A stretch of 64,000 bases of DNA from Novosphingobium marinum. GTDB lineage: Bacteria; Pseudomonadota; Alphaproteobacteria; Sphingomonadales; Sphingomonadaceae. A model generated the notes under the pieces. That model was not told the origin of the DNA, did not search any database, and worked only from the letters and a program-made list of their open reading frames with translations. The stretch is taken from assembly GCF_013408095.1 (NCBI RefSeq), contig NZ_JACBZF010000001.1, positions 558,001 through 622,000 on the forward strand, in the 5' to 3' direction. Below are positions 18,043 through 27,532 of the stretch, piece after piece (positions within the stretch are counted from its first letter, which is position 1; each line of letters opens with the position of its first letter). A program made the position numbers and the translations under genes.

Positions 18043-19419
18043 TTGAGCGAGGCTACAGCGCGAGAAGAGGCAGAACCGACTTCGTCCGATATCCGGCTGG
18101 TTATCGGCGCATCTTCGGCGGGCACGATTTTCGAGTGGTACGATTTCTTCATCTACGGAACGCTGGCGACCGTGATCGGCGCGACTTTCGTGCCGTCGGA
18201 CAACGAACTCGTGCGCCAGCTCGTCGTCTGGGCCGGGTTCGCCGTGGGCTTCGGCTTTCGTCCGCTCGGAGCGATCCTGTTCGGATTTCTCGGCGACAGG
18301 CTCGGTCGCAAATACACGTTCCTCGTCACGGTCACGCTGATGGGCATCGCGACGGCGGGCGTGGGACTCGTGCCATCGGTTCAGGATATCGGCCTCGTTG
18401 CTCCCGTCATCATCATCGTTCTCCGCATACTTCAGGGTCTCGCGCTTGGTGGCGAGTATGGCGGCGCGGCGATCTACGTGTCCGAGCATTCGCCGTCGGA
18501 CAAGCGCGGGTTCTACACGAGTTTCATCCAGGCGAGCGTGGTCGGAGGCTTCGTGCTGAGCCTCGTCGTGGTCCTTGGAAGCCGGGCGGCGCTGGGACCG
18601 GAAATCTGGGCCGACTGGGGATGGCGCGTGCCGTTCCTGCTTTCGCTCGTGCTCCTCGCGATCTCGCTCTGGATGCGGGTCAAGCTATCGGAAAGCCCGG
18701 TGTTCAAGGCGATGAAGGCCGAGGGCAAGACATCTGCCAATCCGTTCAAGGAAAGCTTTACCTATCCCGGCAACAAACGCCGCATCGCTATCGCGCTGTT
18801 CGGCGTTGCGGCAGGCCTTACGGTGATCTGGTACACGGCGATGTTCTCGGGACTGACCTTCCTGCGTGGCCCGATGCGCGTAGAGGAAACCGCGGCGGAA
18901 ATCATCGTCGGGACTGCCGCCTTCTTCGGCATGATCTTTTTCATCATGTTCGGGAAGCTTTCCGACCGTGTCGGGCGCAAGCTGCCGATCGTCGTCGGCT
19001 ATGCGCTGACATTGCTCCTGTTGTTTCCCTGCTTCTGGGCGATGGGATGGGCGCTCGAGCCGCAGCTGGCCACAACCGAGGGACCGATCATGCCACGCCC
19101 CTTCGCCATCGCGGTGATCATCGGGGCGCTGCTGTTGCTGTCGGCGCTATCTGGGATGACCTACGGTCCTGTTGCTGCCCTCCTGTCCGAGATGTTCCCG
19201 CCGCGCGTGCGGTATAGCTCGATGTCGATTCCCTACCATATCGGCACTGGCTATTTCGGCGGATTCCTGCCGCTTATCGCTACCTATATCGTTTCCCGGA
19301 CAGGCGATCCCTATTCCGGGCTGTGGTACACCTGGCTGGTCGTTCTTATGGCGCTGGTCGTTTCCGCTTGGGGCCTTTCGGGCGGTCCGCCGAAGGACTT
19401 CGTCGAAGACCATGCCTGA
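18043..19419 (+). CDS. MFS transporter, metabolite:H+ symporter type
   Basis: 458 residues from a TTG at 18043 with GGGCGGG upstream. The protein has about twelve transmembrane segments. The first carries GTIFEWYDFFIYG, a signature of the metabolite:proton symporter (MHS/ProP/ShiA) branch; FRPLGAILFGFLGDRLGRK is the MFS A-motif between helices 2 and 3. Substrates of this branch include osmolytes, dicarboxylates and shikimate; which one applies cannot be told. The end overlaps alr by 8 bp. Confidence 0.88.
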   Translation: MSEATAREEAEPTSSDIRLVIGASSAGTIFEWYDFFIYGTLATVIGATFVPSDNELVRQLVVWAGFAVGFGFRPLGAILFGFLGDRLGRKYTFLVTVTLMGIATAGVGLVPSVQDIGLVAPVIIIVLRILQGLALGGEYGGAAIYVSEHSPSDKRGFYTSFIQASVVGGFVLSLVVVLGSRAALGPEIWADWGWRVPFLLSLVLLAISLWMRVKLSESPVFKAMKAEGKTSANPFKESFTYPGNKRRIAIALFGVAAGLTVIWYTAMFSGLTFLRGPMRVEETAAEIIVGTAAFFGMIFFIMFGKLSDRVGRKLPIVVGYALTLLLLFPCFWAMGWALEPQLATTEGPIMPRPFAIAVIIGALLLLSALSGMTYGPVAALLSEMFPPRVRYSSMSIPYHIGTGYFGGFLPLIATYIVSRTGDPYSGLWYTWLVVLMALVVSAWGLSGGPPKDFVEDHA

Positions 19420-20461
19420 CAAGCCTCCGGCAACGCTAAGGCTGAGAGTCGATACCGGGGCGCTGGCAGCGAACTGGCGCGCACTCGATGCGCTTTCCGG
19501 CAAGGCGGCTGCCGGCGCCGCGGTCAAGGCCGACGGGTACGGCCTGGGAGTCGACCTCGTCGTCCCCGCGCTTCGCGACGCAGGCTGCCGCGACTTTTTC
19601 GTGGCGCACTGGAGCGAGGTCGAACCCGTGGCGGATCACGTCGATCCGCAATCTATTTCGGTCTTGCACGGTCCGCTTGGCGAGGAAGACGTCAGGTACG
19701 CCCATGCATCGGGCGCGAAGCCGGTCGTCAACTCAGTGCCGCAGGCGAGACGCTGGCTCGATGCCGGCGGGGGGCCGTGCGACCTGATGGTGGACACCGG
19801 CATAAACCGTCTGGGGCTTCCGATGGCCGAAATCGGCGACGAAGCGATCGGCCGACTGGATATCGATCTGCTCATGTCGCACCTTGCCTCCGCAGACGAG
19901 GATATCGCGTTGAACGAGGCGCAATGCGCGCGGTGGAACGAGGCGAAAGCCGCGCTCGACTGGCGCCGGTCGAGCCTTGCGAACAGCGCCGGAATTGTCC
20001 TCGGCCAAGCTTTTCATGGGGAACTCACCAGGCCGGGACTGTCGCTTTACGGCGGCATCCCGCGTCGCGAGCTTGCCGATCGCGTCCGCCCGGTCGCGAT
20101 GCTCGAATGCGCGATCATGCAGGTGCGCGACATCGCTCCGGGGGAGGGCGTTGGGTACAATTCCGTTTTCGTGGCCGAACGCCCCATGCGCGTTGCAACC
20201 GTTGCGCTGGGCTATGCCGACGGCTTCCTGCGCGCCTGGACGGGCAAGGGCAGCATGACCTCGAACGGGCGGAACCTTCCGATTTTGGGCCGGGTAAGCA
20301 TGGACATGACGGTGGTCGATATCGGCAATGCAGCCGACTTGCGGGAGGGCGACTGGCTTCAGGTGGCATACGACCTCCCCGAGGCATCCGCAGCCACCGG
20401 GCTATCGCAGTACGAATTGCTCACGCTGCTCGGGGATCGCTTCGACCGCGCGAAGCGTTAG
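19412..20461 (+). CDS. alr: Alanine racemase
   Basis: 349 residues. K39 in AAVKADGYGLG is the PLP-binding lysine, and Y249 in GEGVGYNSVF is the second catalytic base; R133 and the RVSMDMTVVD segment are also conserved. It makes D-alanine for peptidoglycan. The ATG at 19412 lies inside the last codons of the MFS gene, so the two are co-transcribed. Confidence 0.95.
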   Translation: MPDKPPATLRLRVDTGALAANWRALDALSGKAAAGAAVKADGYGLGVDLVVPALRDAGCRDFFVAHWSEVEPVADHVDPQSISVLHGPLGEEDVRYAHASGAKPVVNSVPQARRWLDAGGGPCDLMVDTGINRLGLPMAEIGDEAIGRLDIDLLMSHLASADEDIALNEAQCARWNEAKAALDWRRSSLANSAGIVLGQAFHGELTRPGLSLYGGIPRRELADRVRPVAMLECAIMQVRDIAPGEGVGYNSVFVAERPMRVATVALGYADGFLRAWTGKGSMTSNGRNLPILGRVSMDMTVVDIGNAADLREGDWLQVAYDLPEASAATGLSQYELLTLLGDRFDRAKR

Positions 20462-20487
20462 GCAAACGGTGACATGTTGCGGCCAAT

Positions 20488-20524
20488 GCTGCGCAGCAGA
20501 TTTGTTGCATTGCAGTTGTTGCAG
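20488..20524 (+). promoter_or_regulatory. TGC/GCA-rich operator-like repeats before phaR
   Basis: A perfect 10-bp palindrome, GCTGCGCAGC (20488-20497), is followed by two TTGCA/TTGCAG elements, at about 20505-20514 and 20519-20524. PhaR proteins of alphaproteobacteria bind TGC-rich sites of the CTGC/GCAG type, so this is a plausible autoregulatory operator 40 bp ahead of phaR. Confidence 0.5.
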
Positions 20525-20564
20525 GTGCTAACGTCTCGTCACGATAAACCTGCGGGGTTCAGAG

Positions 20565-21125
20565 ATGGCTGAAAAGCACAAGAACAAGGACGACGATACG
20601 GTCGTCATTAAGAAGTACGCGAACCGCCGCCTCTACAACACCCGGTCGTCAAGCTACATCACGCTCGACCACCTGGCGAAGATGACGCGTGAGAATATCG
20701 ACTACAAGGTGCTCGACGCGAAGAGCGGCAACGACATAACGCACCAAATCCTCACGCAGATCATCATGGAGGAAGAGGCCAGCGGCGAGCAGATGCTGCC
20801 CGTCAGTTTCCTTCGCCAGCTGATCTCGATGTACGGCAATTCGATGCAGTCGCTGATCCCGCACTATCTCGAAGCGTCGATGGCGAATTTCCAGGCCAAC
20901 CAGACCAAGCTTGCAAAGGCGTTCGAGGACAGTCTGGGCAACAACCCCCTTGCCAAGCTTGCCGAGCAGAACATGGCGATGTTCAAGGCGGCCACGAAAG
21001 CGTTCATGCCCGAAAACGAGAAGGATCAGGGCGAGGGTGCATCGGCGAAGGGGGAGGACGACCTGTCCGCTCTGCGCGAGCAAATGGCCGAAATGCAAAA
21101 GAGGCTTGACGCACTGGGTAAATAG
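20565..21125 (+). CDS. phaR: Polyhydroxyalkanoate synthesis repressor PhaR
   Basis: 186 residues. The N-terminal DNA-binding domain is unmistakable: VVIKKYANRRLYNTRSSSYIT, followed by the conserved YKVLDAKSGNDIT and the phasin-like accumulation regulator domain. A lysine-rich start and a predicted coiled coil at the end (ALREQMAEMQKRLD) complete it. It senses polyhydroxyalkanoate granules and represses phasin and its own gene. No pha biosynthetic gene is in the window. Confidence 0.95.
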   Translation: MAEKHKNKDDDTVVIKKYANRRLYNTRSSSYITLDHLAKMTRENIDYKVLDAKSGNDITHQILTQIIMEEEASGEQMLPVSFLRQLISMYGNSMQSLIPHYLEASMANFQANQTKLAKAFEDSLGNNPLAKLAEQNMAMFKAATKAFMPENEKDQGEGASAKGEDDLSALREQMAEMQKRLDALGK

Positions 21126-21172
21126 GCGGCAGCGCGCCACCTCTGAAGATTCATCCGGAGAGGCCGCGAACC

Positions 21173-22714
21173 GTGCCCGCAATACGTCATGCCCTGTCGA
21201 CGAAACGCGAAGACGATTTCGCCCAGTGGTATCAGGAAGTCATTTCCGAGGCAGAACTCGCCGAGGAATCGGGCGTGCGCGGATGCATGGTCATCCGGCC
21301 ATGGGGATACGGCATCTGGGAGCGCATCCAGAAGCTGATGGACGCCGACATCAAGGCCGCCGGTGTCGACAACTGCTATTTCCCGCTTTTCATTCCTCTT
21401 TCGTATTTTGCAAAGGAAGCCGAACACGTCGAGGGATTCGCCAAGGAAATGGCGGTCGTCACGCATCACCGGTTGATCTCCGATGGCGACAAGGGGCTGG
21501 TTCCCGATCCCGAAGCGAAGCTCGAAGAGCCGCTCGTCGTCCGGCCGACGTCCGAGACTGTGATCGGACAGGCGATGTCGCGCTGGATACAGTCCTGGCG
21601 CGACTTGCCCTTGCTCACCAACCAGTGGGCCAACGTCGTTCGCTGGGAGATGCGAACGCGCATGTTCCTGCGCACTTCCGAATTTCTTTGGCAGGAGGGC
21701 CATACTGCCCATGCCGACCGCGAAGGTGCGATGGAAGAAACGCTGCGAGCGCTCGAAATGTACCGAGCCTTCGCGGAAAGGGCGCTGGCGATGCCGGTCA
21801 TCGCCGGCGAGAAGCCCGAGAACGAGCGCTTTCCCGGCGCCGTCGCGACCTACAGCATCGAGGCAATGATGCAGGACGGAAAGGCGCTGCAGGCCGGTAC
21901 GTCGCACTACCTGGGAACGGGTTTTTCGAAGGCCGCCAACATTCGCTACCAGGATCGCGAGGGCGAGCAGCAGTATTGCCATACGACGAGCTGGGGTACT
22001 TCGACCCGCATGGTCGGCGGGGTCATCATGACCCACGGCGACGACGATGGTCTGCGCGTCCCGCCGACGCTCGCTCCGCACCAGATCGTGATCCTGCCGA
22101 TGTTGCGCGAAGACGATGGCGATGCGGCCCTGCTTGCCTATTGCGAAGCGATCTACCGCGAACTGGCGAGCCAGTACGCACTCGGCGAACCGGTGCGTGT
22201 GCTGCTGGACAAACGCGCGGGCAAGGCAACGCAGAAGCGCTGGGGCTGGGTCAAGAAGGGAGTGCCGCTCATCCTCGAGATCGGGGGGAGGGATGCAAGT
22301 GGCGGCCAGGTTTCGGTTTTGCGCCGGGACAGGCTCTGGAACGAGAATGCCAAGGCGGATTTTCGTGCCATGACGCGCGACGATTTCGTCGCGACCGCCG
22401 CGGGCGAGCTCGAGGACATCCAGTCCTCGCTGTTTTCCGAAGCGGCCGAGCGCCGCGATGCCAATCTCGTTCGCGGCATCGAGACTCTGGACCAGCTCGC
22501 CGAATTCTATGGTGAGGACAACAGGTATCCGGGCTGGGTCGAGCTGGGCTGGTCGAAGCCGACCGGCGCCCAGCTCGAGCAGGTCGTGCAGACGCTCAAG
22601 GCGCTGAAGCTCACGATCCGCAACACGCCGATTGCAGCCGCCGCTCCTTCGGGCACCTGCCTGTTCACCGGGAAGCCGGCGGTCGAGACGATCTATGTCG
22701 CCCGCGCATATTGA
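21173..22714 (+). CDS. proS: Proline-tRNA ligase, archaeal/eukaryotic-type (ProS type 3)
   Basis: 513 residues from a GTG at 21173 with GGAGAGG upstream. Class II motifs: VVRPTSETVIGQ (motif 2 region), QEGHTAHA, and TTSWGTSTRMVGG (motif 3 region). The sequence goes straight from the motif-2 region to motif 3 with no bacterial editing insertion, then has an anticodon-binding domain and a C-terminal zinc-binding-like domain ending in a tyrosine (VARAY), as in the archaeal/eukaryotic branch. It charges tRNA-Pro. phaR lies 47 bp upstream. Confidence 0.93.
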   Translation: MPAIRHALSTKREDDFAQWYQEVISEAELAEESGVRGCMVIRPWGYGIWERIQKLMDADIKAAGVDNCYFPLFIPLSYFAKEAEHVEGFAKEMAVVTHHRLISDGDKGLVPDPEAKLEEPLVVRPTSETVIGQAMSRWIQSWRDLPLLTNQWANVVRWEMRTRMFLRTSEFLWQEGHTAHADREGAMEETLRALEMYRAFAERALAMPVIAGEKPENERFPGAVATYSIEAMMQDGKALQAGTSHYLGTGFSKAANIRYQDREGEQQYCHTTSWGTSTRMVGGVIMTHGDDDGLRVPPTLAPHQIVILPMLREDDGDAALLAYCEAIYRELASQYALGEPVRVLLDKRAGKATQKRWGWVKKGVPLILEIGGRDASGGQVSVLRRDRLWNENAKADFRAMTRDDFVATAAGELEDIQSSLFSEAAERRDANLVRGIETLDQLAEFYGEDNRYPGWVELGWSKPTGAQLEQVVQTLKALKLTIRNTPIAAAAPSGTCLFTGKPAVETIYVARAY

Positions 22715-22728
22715 GCGAGACCTGATGC

Positions 22729-23316
22729 ATGCTTGAAGCGGTCCGCCATTGTCTTTCGAACCTGATTAGTTTTGATGGGCGGGACAGCCGCCAGACGTTC
22801 TGGTTCTACGTCCTAGCGCTCGTCATCCTCAATGTCGCGATATCCACGCTGGCCAGCGTGCCGATGATGGCGGGCATGATGGAGGGCGTGTTTCGCGGCA
22901 TCGGCTCCGGCATTCCGGAGGAGGCCGTCACCGAACAGATGATGGCCGAGATGGGCGCCTGGATCGAAACGACGATCTGGATATCGGTCGCAACCGGCGT
23001 CCTCATGGCGGCGCTCGTCATAGCCGCGATGGTCAGGCGAATTCACGACTCCGGTCATAGCGGCTGGTGGGTTATCCTTCCGCTTGCAGCGCAACTCGCC
23101 TCGCTTGCGATCACTGTCAGCCTGATCGACGAGATGCGCGATTTCATGACTGTTGCCACCAATCCGGAGAACCTCGAAGCGATCGTAGCGCGCCAGAAGC
23201 GTTACGCACTTTACGGTCTCGTGGGCTGGATCCCGCTGTTGTTCATCCTCGTATTCGGATTGCTGAAGCCGACCGAAGGACCGAACCGGTATGGCGATCA
23301 GCCTGTCCGGACCTGA
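22729..23316 (+). CDS. DUF805 family inner-membrane protein
   Basis: 195 residues with four hydrophobic segments. The N-terminal SFDGRDSRQTFW followed by two helices, and the later ARRIHDSGHSGWW-like segment (MVRRIHDSGHSGWWVI), are DUF805 signatures. Function is unknown; members are small membrane proteins found in many bacteria. It starts 14 bp after proS. Confidence 0.85.
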   Translation: MLEAVRHCLSNLISFDGRDSRQTFWFYVLALVILNVAISTLASVPMMAGMMEGVFRGIGSGIPEEAVTEQMMAEMGAWIETTIWISVATGVLMAALVIAAMVRRIHDSGHSGWWVILPLAAQLASLAITVSLIDEMRDFMTVATNPENLEAIVARQKRYALYGLVGWIPLLFILVFGLLKPTEGPNRYGDQPVRT

Positions 23317-23346
23317 CCGCTTGCTATTGCCGCCTCGAACCCCGAC

Positions 23347-24678
23347 ATGCGGGGCATGAGGAAACTAGCGTTGTTCGCGGGCCTGCTGGCCTCCCCCGTC
23401 GTGCTTGTCGCCCAGGAACCCGAGGTCTCGGAGGAGCGGCTGCGCTCCGATGTCGAGGACATGGTTTCCTTCGGCACGCGACATACCCTTTCGGCGCAGG
23501 ACGATCCCCGGCGCGGCATCGGCGCCGCGCGCCGCTGGGCGGCGGACGAGTTCCGCGAAACCTCGGAACGGTGCGGCGGGTGCCTTGAAATCGCCTTGCC
23601 CGAGAGGATTATCGAAGGACGGCGGGTACCCGAACCGACGCGGCTCGTTAACGTCGTCGCGATCCAGCGCGGGACCGAGCGGCCGGACGAAGTCGTCATC
23701 GTCCAGGGCCACATCGATAGCCGGGTGACCGACGTGATGGACGCAATCAGCGATGCGCCCGGAGCGAACGACGATGCATCGGGAGTCGCGCTGGTCCTCG
23801 AGGCGGCCCGTGTACTTTCCGCCCGGAGCTTCCCGTCGACCATCGTCTATGCCGCGCTCTCCGGAGAAGAGCAGGGCCTGTACGGCGGAAAGCTGATGGC
23901 CGACTATGCCGAGGAGCAGGGCTGGACGGTGAAGGCGGTGCTCAACAACGACATCGTCGGCGGCTCGCGCGGCTCCGACGGGCGTGTCGAGGACGGGCAT
24001 GTGCGCGTGTTTTCCGAAGGCCCGCGTGCCGATGCGACGGACGAGATGCGCGCGAACTCGCGGCGCTATGGCGGCGAGAACGACAGCCCCGGCCGAAACC
24101 TGTCGCGCTACATCGCCGATTTTGCACAGACGCTGCCCGACGGGCTGACGGTGCGGCAGATCTGGCGAACCGACCGGATGGGTCGCGGCGGCGACCAGAT
24201 TCCCTTCCTCGACAAGGGGATTCCGGCCGTGCGGTTTTCGGTCGCCATCGAGGACTACGAGCACCAGCATCAGGACCCGCGCACCGAAAACGGCATAAAG
24301 TACGGCGATACCGTGGACGAGATGGACTTCGCCTATCTTGCCGGGGTGACGCGGCTCAACGTGGCTACGATCGACCGGCTTGCTTCAGCACCGCTGCCGC
24401 CCGTCGCGAGCGCCGATGGAGCGGTGAAGACCTTTACTGATGTCTCCTGGCTGCCTGTCGACGGCGCTGCTGGCTATGCGGTGTGGCGTCGCAGGACCGA
24501 TGCGCGCGACTGGGAGCGGATCGCCGAGGCGAAGGCCGGTCAGACCGCGGTCAGGCTCGATGGCGTCCGCGGGGACGACTGGCTGTTCGGCGTCAGTGCC
24601 ATCGGTGCAGACGGAAGTGAAAGCCCCGTCGCTTCCGCAGTGCCCGGCGGTGCCTTCTACAAGAGCGACGCCGACTGA
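23347..24678 (+). CDS. Secreted M28 family zinc peptidase
   Basis: 443 residues. A signal peptide (about 4-22) is followed by the M28 domain. Probable zinc ligands are H122 in QGHIDS, D142 in GANDDASG, E174/E175 in SGEEQG, D202 in NNDIVGG and a late histidine in DYEHQHQDP. The C-terminal 80 residues look like a fibronectin-III-type domain (VSWLPVDGAAGYAVWRR). It probably works as a periplasmic or secreted aminopeptidase. A second ATG at 23356 is possible; neither has a clear ribosome-binding site. The stop shares one base with rnr (TGATG). Confidence 0.88.
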   Translation: MRGMRKLALFAGLLASPVVLVAQEPEVSEERLRSDVEDMVSFGTRHTLSAQDDPRRGIGAARRWAADEFRETSERCGGCLEIALPERIIEGRRVPEPTRLVNVVAIQRGTERPDEVVIVQGHIDSRVTDVMDAISDAPGANDDASGVALVLEAARVLSARSFPSTIVYAALSGEEQGLYGGKLMADYAEEQGWTVKAVLNNDIVGGSRGSDGRVEDGHVRVFSEGPRADATDEMRANSRRYGGENDSPGRNLSRYIADFAQTLPDGLTVRQIWRTDRMGRGGDQIPFLDKGIPAVRFSVAIEDYEHQHQDPRTENGIKYGDTVDEMDFAYLAGVTRLNVATIDRLASAPLPPVASADGAVKTFTDVSWLPVDGAAGYAVWRRRTDARDWERIAEAKAGQTAVRLDGVRGDDWLFGVSAIGADGSESPVASAVPGGAFYKSDAD

Positions 24679-26936
24679 TGGCCGGCAAGTCGAAGCGACC
24701 CGAAGGCCTGCCGACGCGGCAGCAGATCCTCGACTTCATCGCGGAATCGCCGACCTCGGCGGGAAAGCGCGAGATCGCCCGTGCCTTCGGCGTGAAGGGG
24801 CAGGAAAAAATCCAGCTCAAGGCGCTGCTCAGGGACATGGCGGACGAGGGGCTGATCGACGGTCGAAAGACGGCCTATCACAAGATGGGCGGCCTTCCGC
24901 GCGTGACCGTCCTGCGCGTGATCGACATCGAGGATGGCGAGGCCATCGCGATACCCGACAACTGGGACCCCGACGACGGTAAGCCCCCGATGCGCCTGCG
25001 TATCGTCGAAAAGGGCAGGGGTAGCGCGCTCAAGCGTGGCGACAGGGTCCTTGCCCGGACCGAGGAAGCCGGATCGGGCTGGCGCGCGCATCCGATGAAG
25101 AAACTGCCGACAAGGTCCGAACAGATGCTCGGAATCGTCGAGATCGACGGATCGGGAAAGGCCTGGCTCGCACCCGTGGACAAGCGCGAGCGCCATTCTT
25201 CCTCGATTGCCGACATCGGCGGCGCCGAGGAAGGCAACCTCGTCCTTGCCGAGCGGGTCGGGCGCTCGCCGAGAGCGGGCGTCAAGGTCACCGAAGTGCT
25301 CGGCGATCCGCTGGCGCCGCGCGCGTTCAGCCTCATCGCCATCCACAAGCACGGCATACCGCACGTCTTTCCCGACTCGACCGTCGAGGAAGCCGAAGTC
25401 GCCGCGAAGCTGCCCCTTTCGGAGGAAAGGCGCGAAGATCTGCGAGACCTGCCGATCGTTGCGATCGATCCGGCCGACGCCCGCGACCACGACGATGCGA
25501 TCTGGGCCGAACCCGATGGGAACGGCGGCTTTCGCGCGCTCGTGGCGATTGCGGACGTATCCTTCTACGTTCGGCCCGGCGGAGATCTCGATCACGAAGC
25601 AAGGAAGCGCGGCAATTCGGTCTATTTCCCCGACCGCGTCGTACCGATGCTGCCGGAAGTGCTGTCAGCCGATGTATGCTCGTTGCGCGAAGGCGAGGAT
25701 CGCGCCGCGATGGCCTGTCACCTCGAGATCGACAGGGATGGCAGGGTACGCAACTGGCGGTTTGCACGGGCCATCGTGCGGATTGCCGAGACGATCGCCT
25801 ACGAGGATGCGCAGGCGCGGATCGACGACGGCAGCGCCGGGCAATCGCTTCGCAACCTGTGGGAATGCTGGCGGCTGCTTGCTGCCGCGCGCGAGGACCG
25901 CGATCCGCTCGACCTCGACTTGCCCGAGCGGCGGGTGGTGCTCGACGAGAAGGGGCGCATTGCCGAGATCGCGGTGCGTGAAAGGCTAGATGCCCACCGC
26001 GTCGTCGAGGATTTCATGATCTCGGCAAACGTGGCCGCGGCCAAGGCGCTTGAAAGCAAGGTCGCACCCGTCGTCTACCGTATCCACGAGACGCCGGGCC
26101 GCGAGAAGCTGGTCGCGCTCAAGGATTACCTCGCGACCTTCGGCAGGAAGTTTGCGCTTGGTCAGGTCGTCACGCCCGGCCTGTTCAACCGGATGCTGAA
26201 GGACGTTTCGGACGAGGCCGAGAAGGCGCTCATCATGGAGGCCGTTCTGCGCAGCCAGACGCAGGCTTATTACGGGCCGCGCAACGCAGGGCATTTCGGT
26301 CTGGCGCTCGGCTCCTACGCGCATTTCACTTCGCCGATCCGTCGCTATGCGGACCTGCTGGTGCACCGGGCGCTGGTCGATGCCTTCGCCCTCGAACAGC
26401 CGGCACCGAAAGCGGACGTTCCCAAGACTTCGGGTCTTTCGGACCGGGACCGCGAGGATCTGGGGAAGATCAGCGACGCGATAAGTTCCGCCGAACGCCG
26501 CGCGATGGAGGCCGAACGCGATACCATCGACAGGTATGTCGCCGCCTGGCTTGCCGGCCGGGTCGGCGAGATATTCGAAACGCGGATCACCGGCGTCCAG
26601 AAGTTTGGCTTCTTCGCGACCATTCTCGGTTTCGGGGGCGACGGCCTCGTCCCCGTATCGACCCTGGGTGCGGAGCGCTTTTACTACGACGATCGCAAGC
26701 AGACGCTCGAAGGAGACGAGAGTGGCACGACGTTCGCGATGGGCGATCGCCTGAAGCTGCGGCTTGCCGAAGCCAATCCGCTGACGGGTGCGCTGAAGTT
26801 CGAACTCCCGGACAGCGAGGGAGCGCCGGTGGAGAAGCGCGGCAAGCCTTCTCCGCTCAAGCGCAAGGGAAAGCATCTTGCCGGCAAGCGCGGACGTCCC
26901 GGCAATATCCGGCACCAGGGCAGGCGGAAGAAGTAG
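24678..26936 (+). CDS. rnr: Ribonuclease R
   Basis: 752 residues. An N-terminal winged-helix-like region is followed by two cold-shock domains, and the RNB catalytic domain has the aspartate cluster in DPADARDHDDAIW (about residue 270). An S1 domain follows. The C-terminus is basic and lysine-rich (KRKGKHLAGKRGR), typical for RNase R. This processive 3'-to-5' exoribonuclease degrades structured RNA and works in rRNA quality control. It is coupled to the peptidase gene by TGATG. Confidence 0.96.
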   Translation: MAGKSKRPEGLPTRQQILDFIAESPTSAGKREIARAFGVKGQEKIQLKALLRDMADEGLIDGRKTAYHKMGGLPRVTVLRVIDIEDGEAIAIPDNWDPDDGKPPMRLRIVEKGRGSALKRGDRVLARTEEAGSGWRAHPMKKLPTRSEQMLGIVEIDGSGKAWLAPVDKRERHSSSIADIGGAEEGNLVLAERVGRSPRAGVKVTEVLGDPLAPRAFSLIAIHKHGIPHVFPDSTVEEAEVAAKLPLSEERREDLRDLPIVAIDPADARDHDDAIWAEPDGNGGFRALVAIADVSFYVRPGGDLDHEARKRGNSVYFPDRVVPMLPEVLSADVCSLREGEDRAAMACHLEIDRDGRVRNWRFARAIVRIAETIAYEDAQARIDDGSAGQSLRNLWECWRLLAAAREDRDPLDLDLPERRVVLDEKGRIAEIAVRERLDAHRVVEDFMISANVAAAKALESKVAPVVYRIHETPGREKLVALKDYLATFGRKFALGQVVTPGLFNRMLKDVSDEAEKALIMEAVLRSQTQAYYGPRNAGHFGLALGSYAHFTSPIRRYADLLVHRALVDAFALEQPAPKADVPKTSGLSDRDREDLGKISDAISSAERRAMEAERDTIDRYVAAWLAGRVGEIFETRITGVQKFGFFATILGFGGDGLVPVSTLGAERFYYDDRKQTLEGDESGTTFAMGDRLKLRLAEANPLTGALKFELPDSEGAPVEKRGKPSPLKRKGKHLAGKRGRPGNIRHQGRRKK

Positions 26937-26943
26937 TCGGGCT

Positions 26944-27399
26944 TCAGCTCAGCTTGTCGAGATCGTCCGTCGAAAGCGAGCCCGGGATGATGAACACCGG
27001 GCAGGGGAGCTGCCCTGCCTGCGCGCCGGCGAAGTGGGTTACGAGCGGACCCGGGCTGCCTTCCTTCGCGGCCCCAAGCACCAGCGCCGATACTTCGGGG
27101 TGTTCGGCCAGGTATTCGCGGATAACCTTTTCGCCCTCCCCGGACATTACCGAGATGATCGGCATGCGGCCGCTTTCGGAAAGCAGGTTCCCCGCAGCGG
27201 CGGTGACCAGCGTTTCCGCGCGCGCGCGCGCTTCTTCCTCGATCGTCGCCTGGACGCCCGCAAAGGCGTTGAATTCCTGCGGCGGCACGATCGCGAGGAG
27301 ATGGACGTTGCCACCGGTCTTGGCTGCACGACGCGCCGCAAAGCGCAGGGCTGAGCGAGCTTCCTCGCTTTCATCGACGATCACGAGATATACGCGCAT
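26944..27399 (-). CDS. Universal stress protein (UspA family)
   Basis: 151 residues. It begins MRVYLVIVDESEEARSALRFAARRA, the first strand and helix of the Usp fold, and has VLGAAKEGSPGP near the ATP-binding loop and CPVFIIPG near the C-terminus. The pattern G-x2-G-x9-G(S/T) of ATP-binding members is only partly present. AGGAG precedes the ATG at 27399. It converges on rnr with a 7-bp gap and is divergent from pdhC. Confidence 0.9.
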   Translation of the reverse strand: MRVYLVIVDESEEARSALRFAARRAAKTGGNVHLLAIVPPQEFNAFAGVQATIEEEARARAETLVTAAAGNLLSESGRMPIISVMSGEGEKVIREYLAEHPEVSALVLGAAKEGSPGPLVTHFAGAQAGQLPCPVFIIPGSLSTDDLDKLS

Positions 27400-27532
27400 G
27401 GCGATCTCCTCTCCATTTGCCTCCCTATCCTGATAAACCCGGCGCGGCGCAAGGAACTTGCTACGCGCCCCCGTTTTGGGCCAAGGACAGCTTTGCCCAC
27501 GAACCTCCGACCTTTCGAGGACGCCCGCGCCG

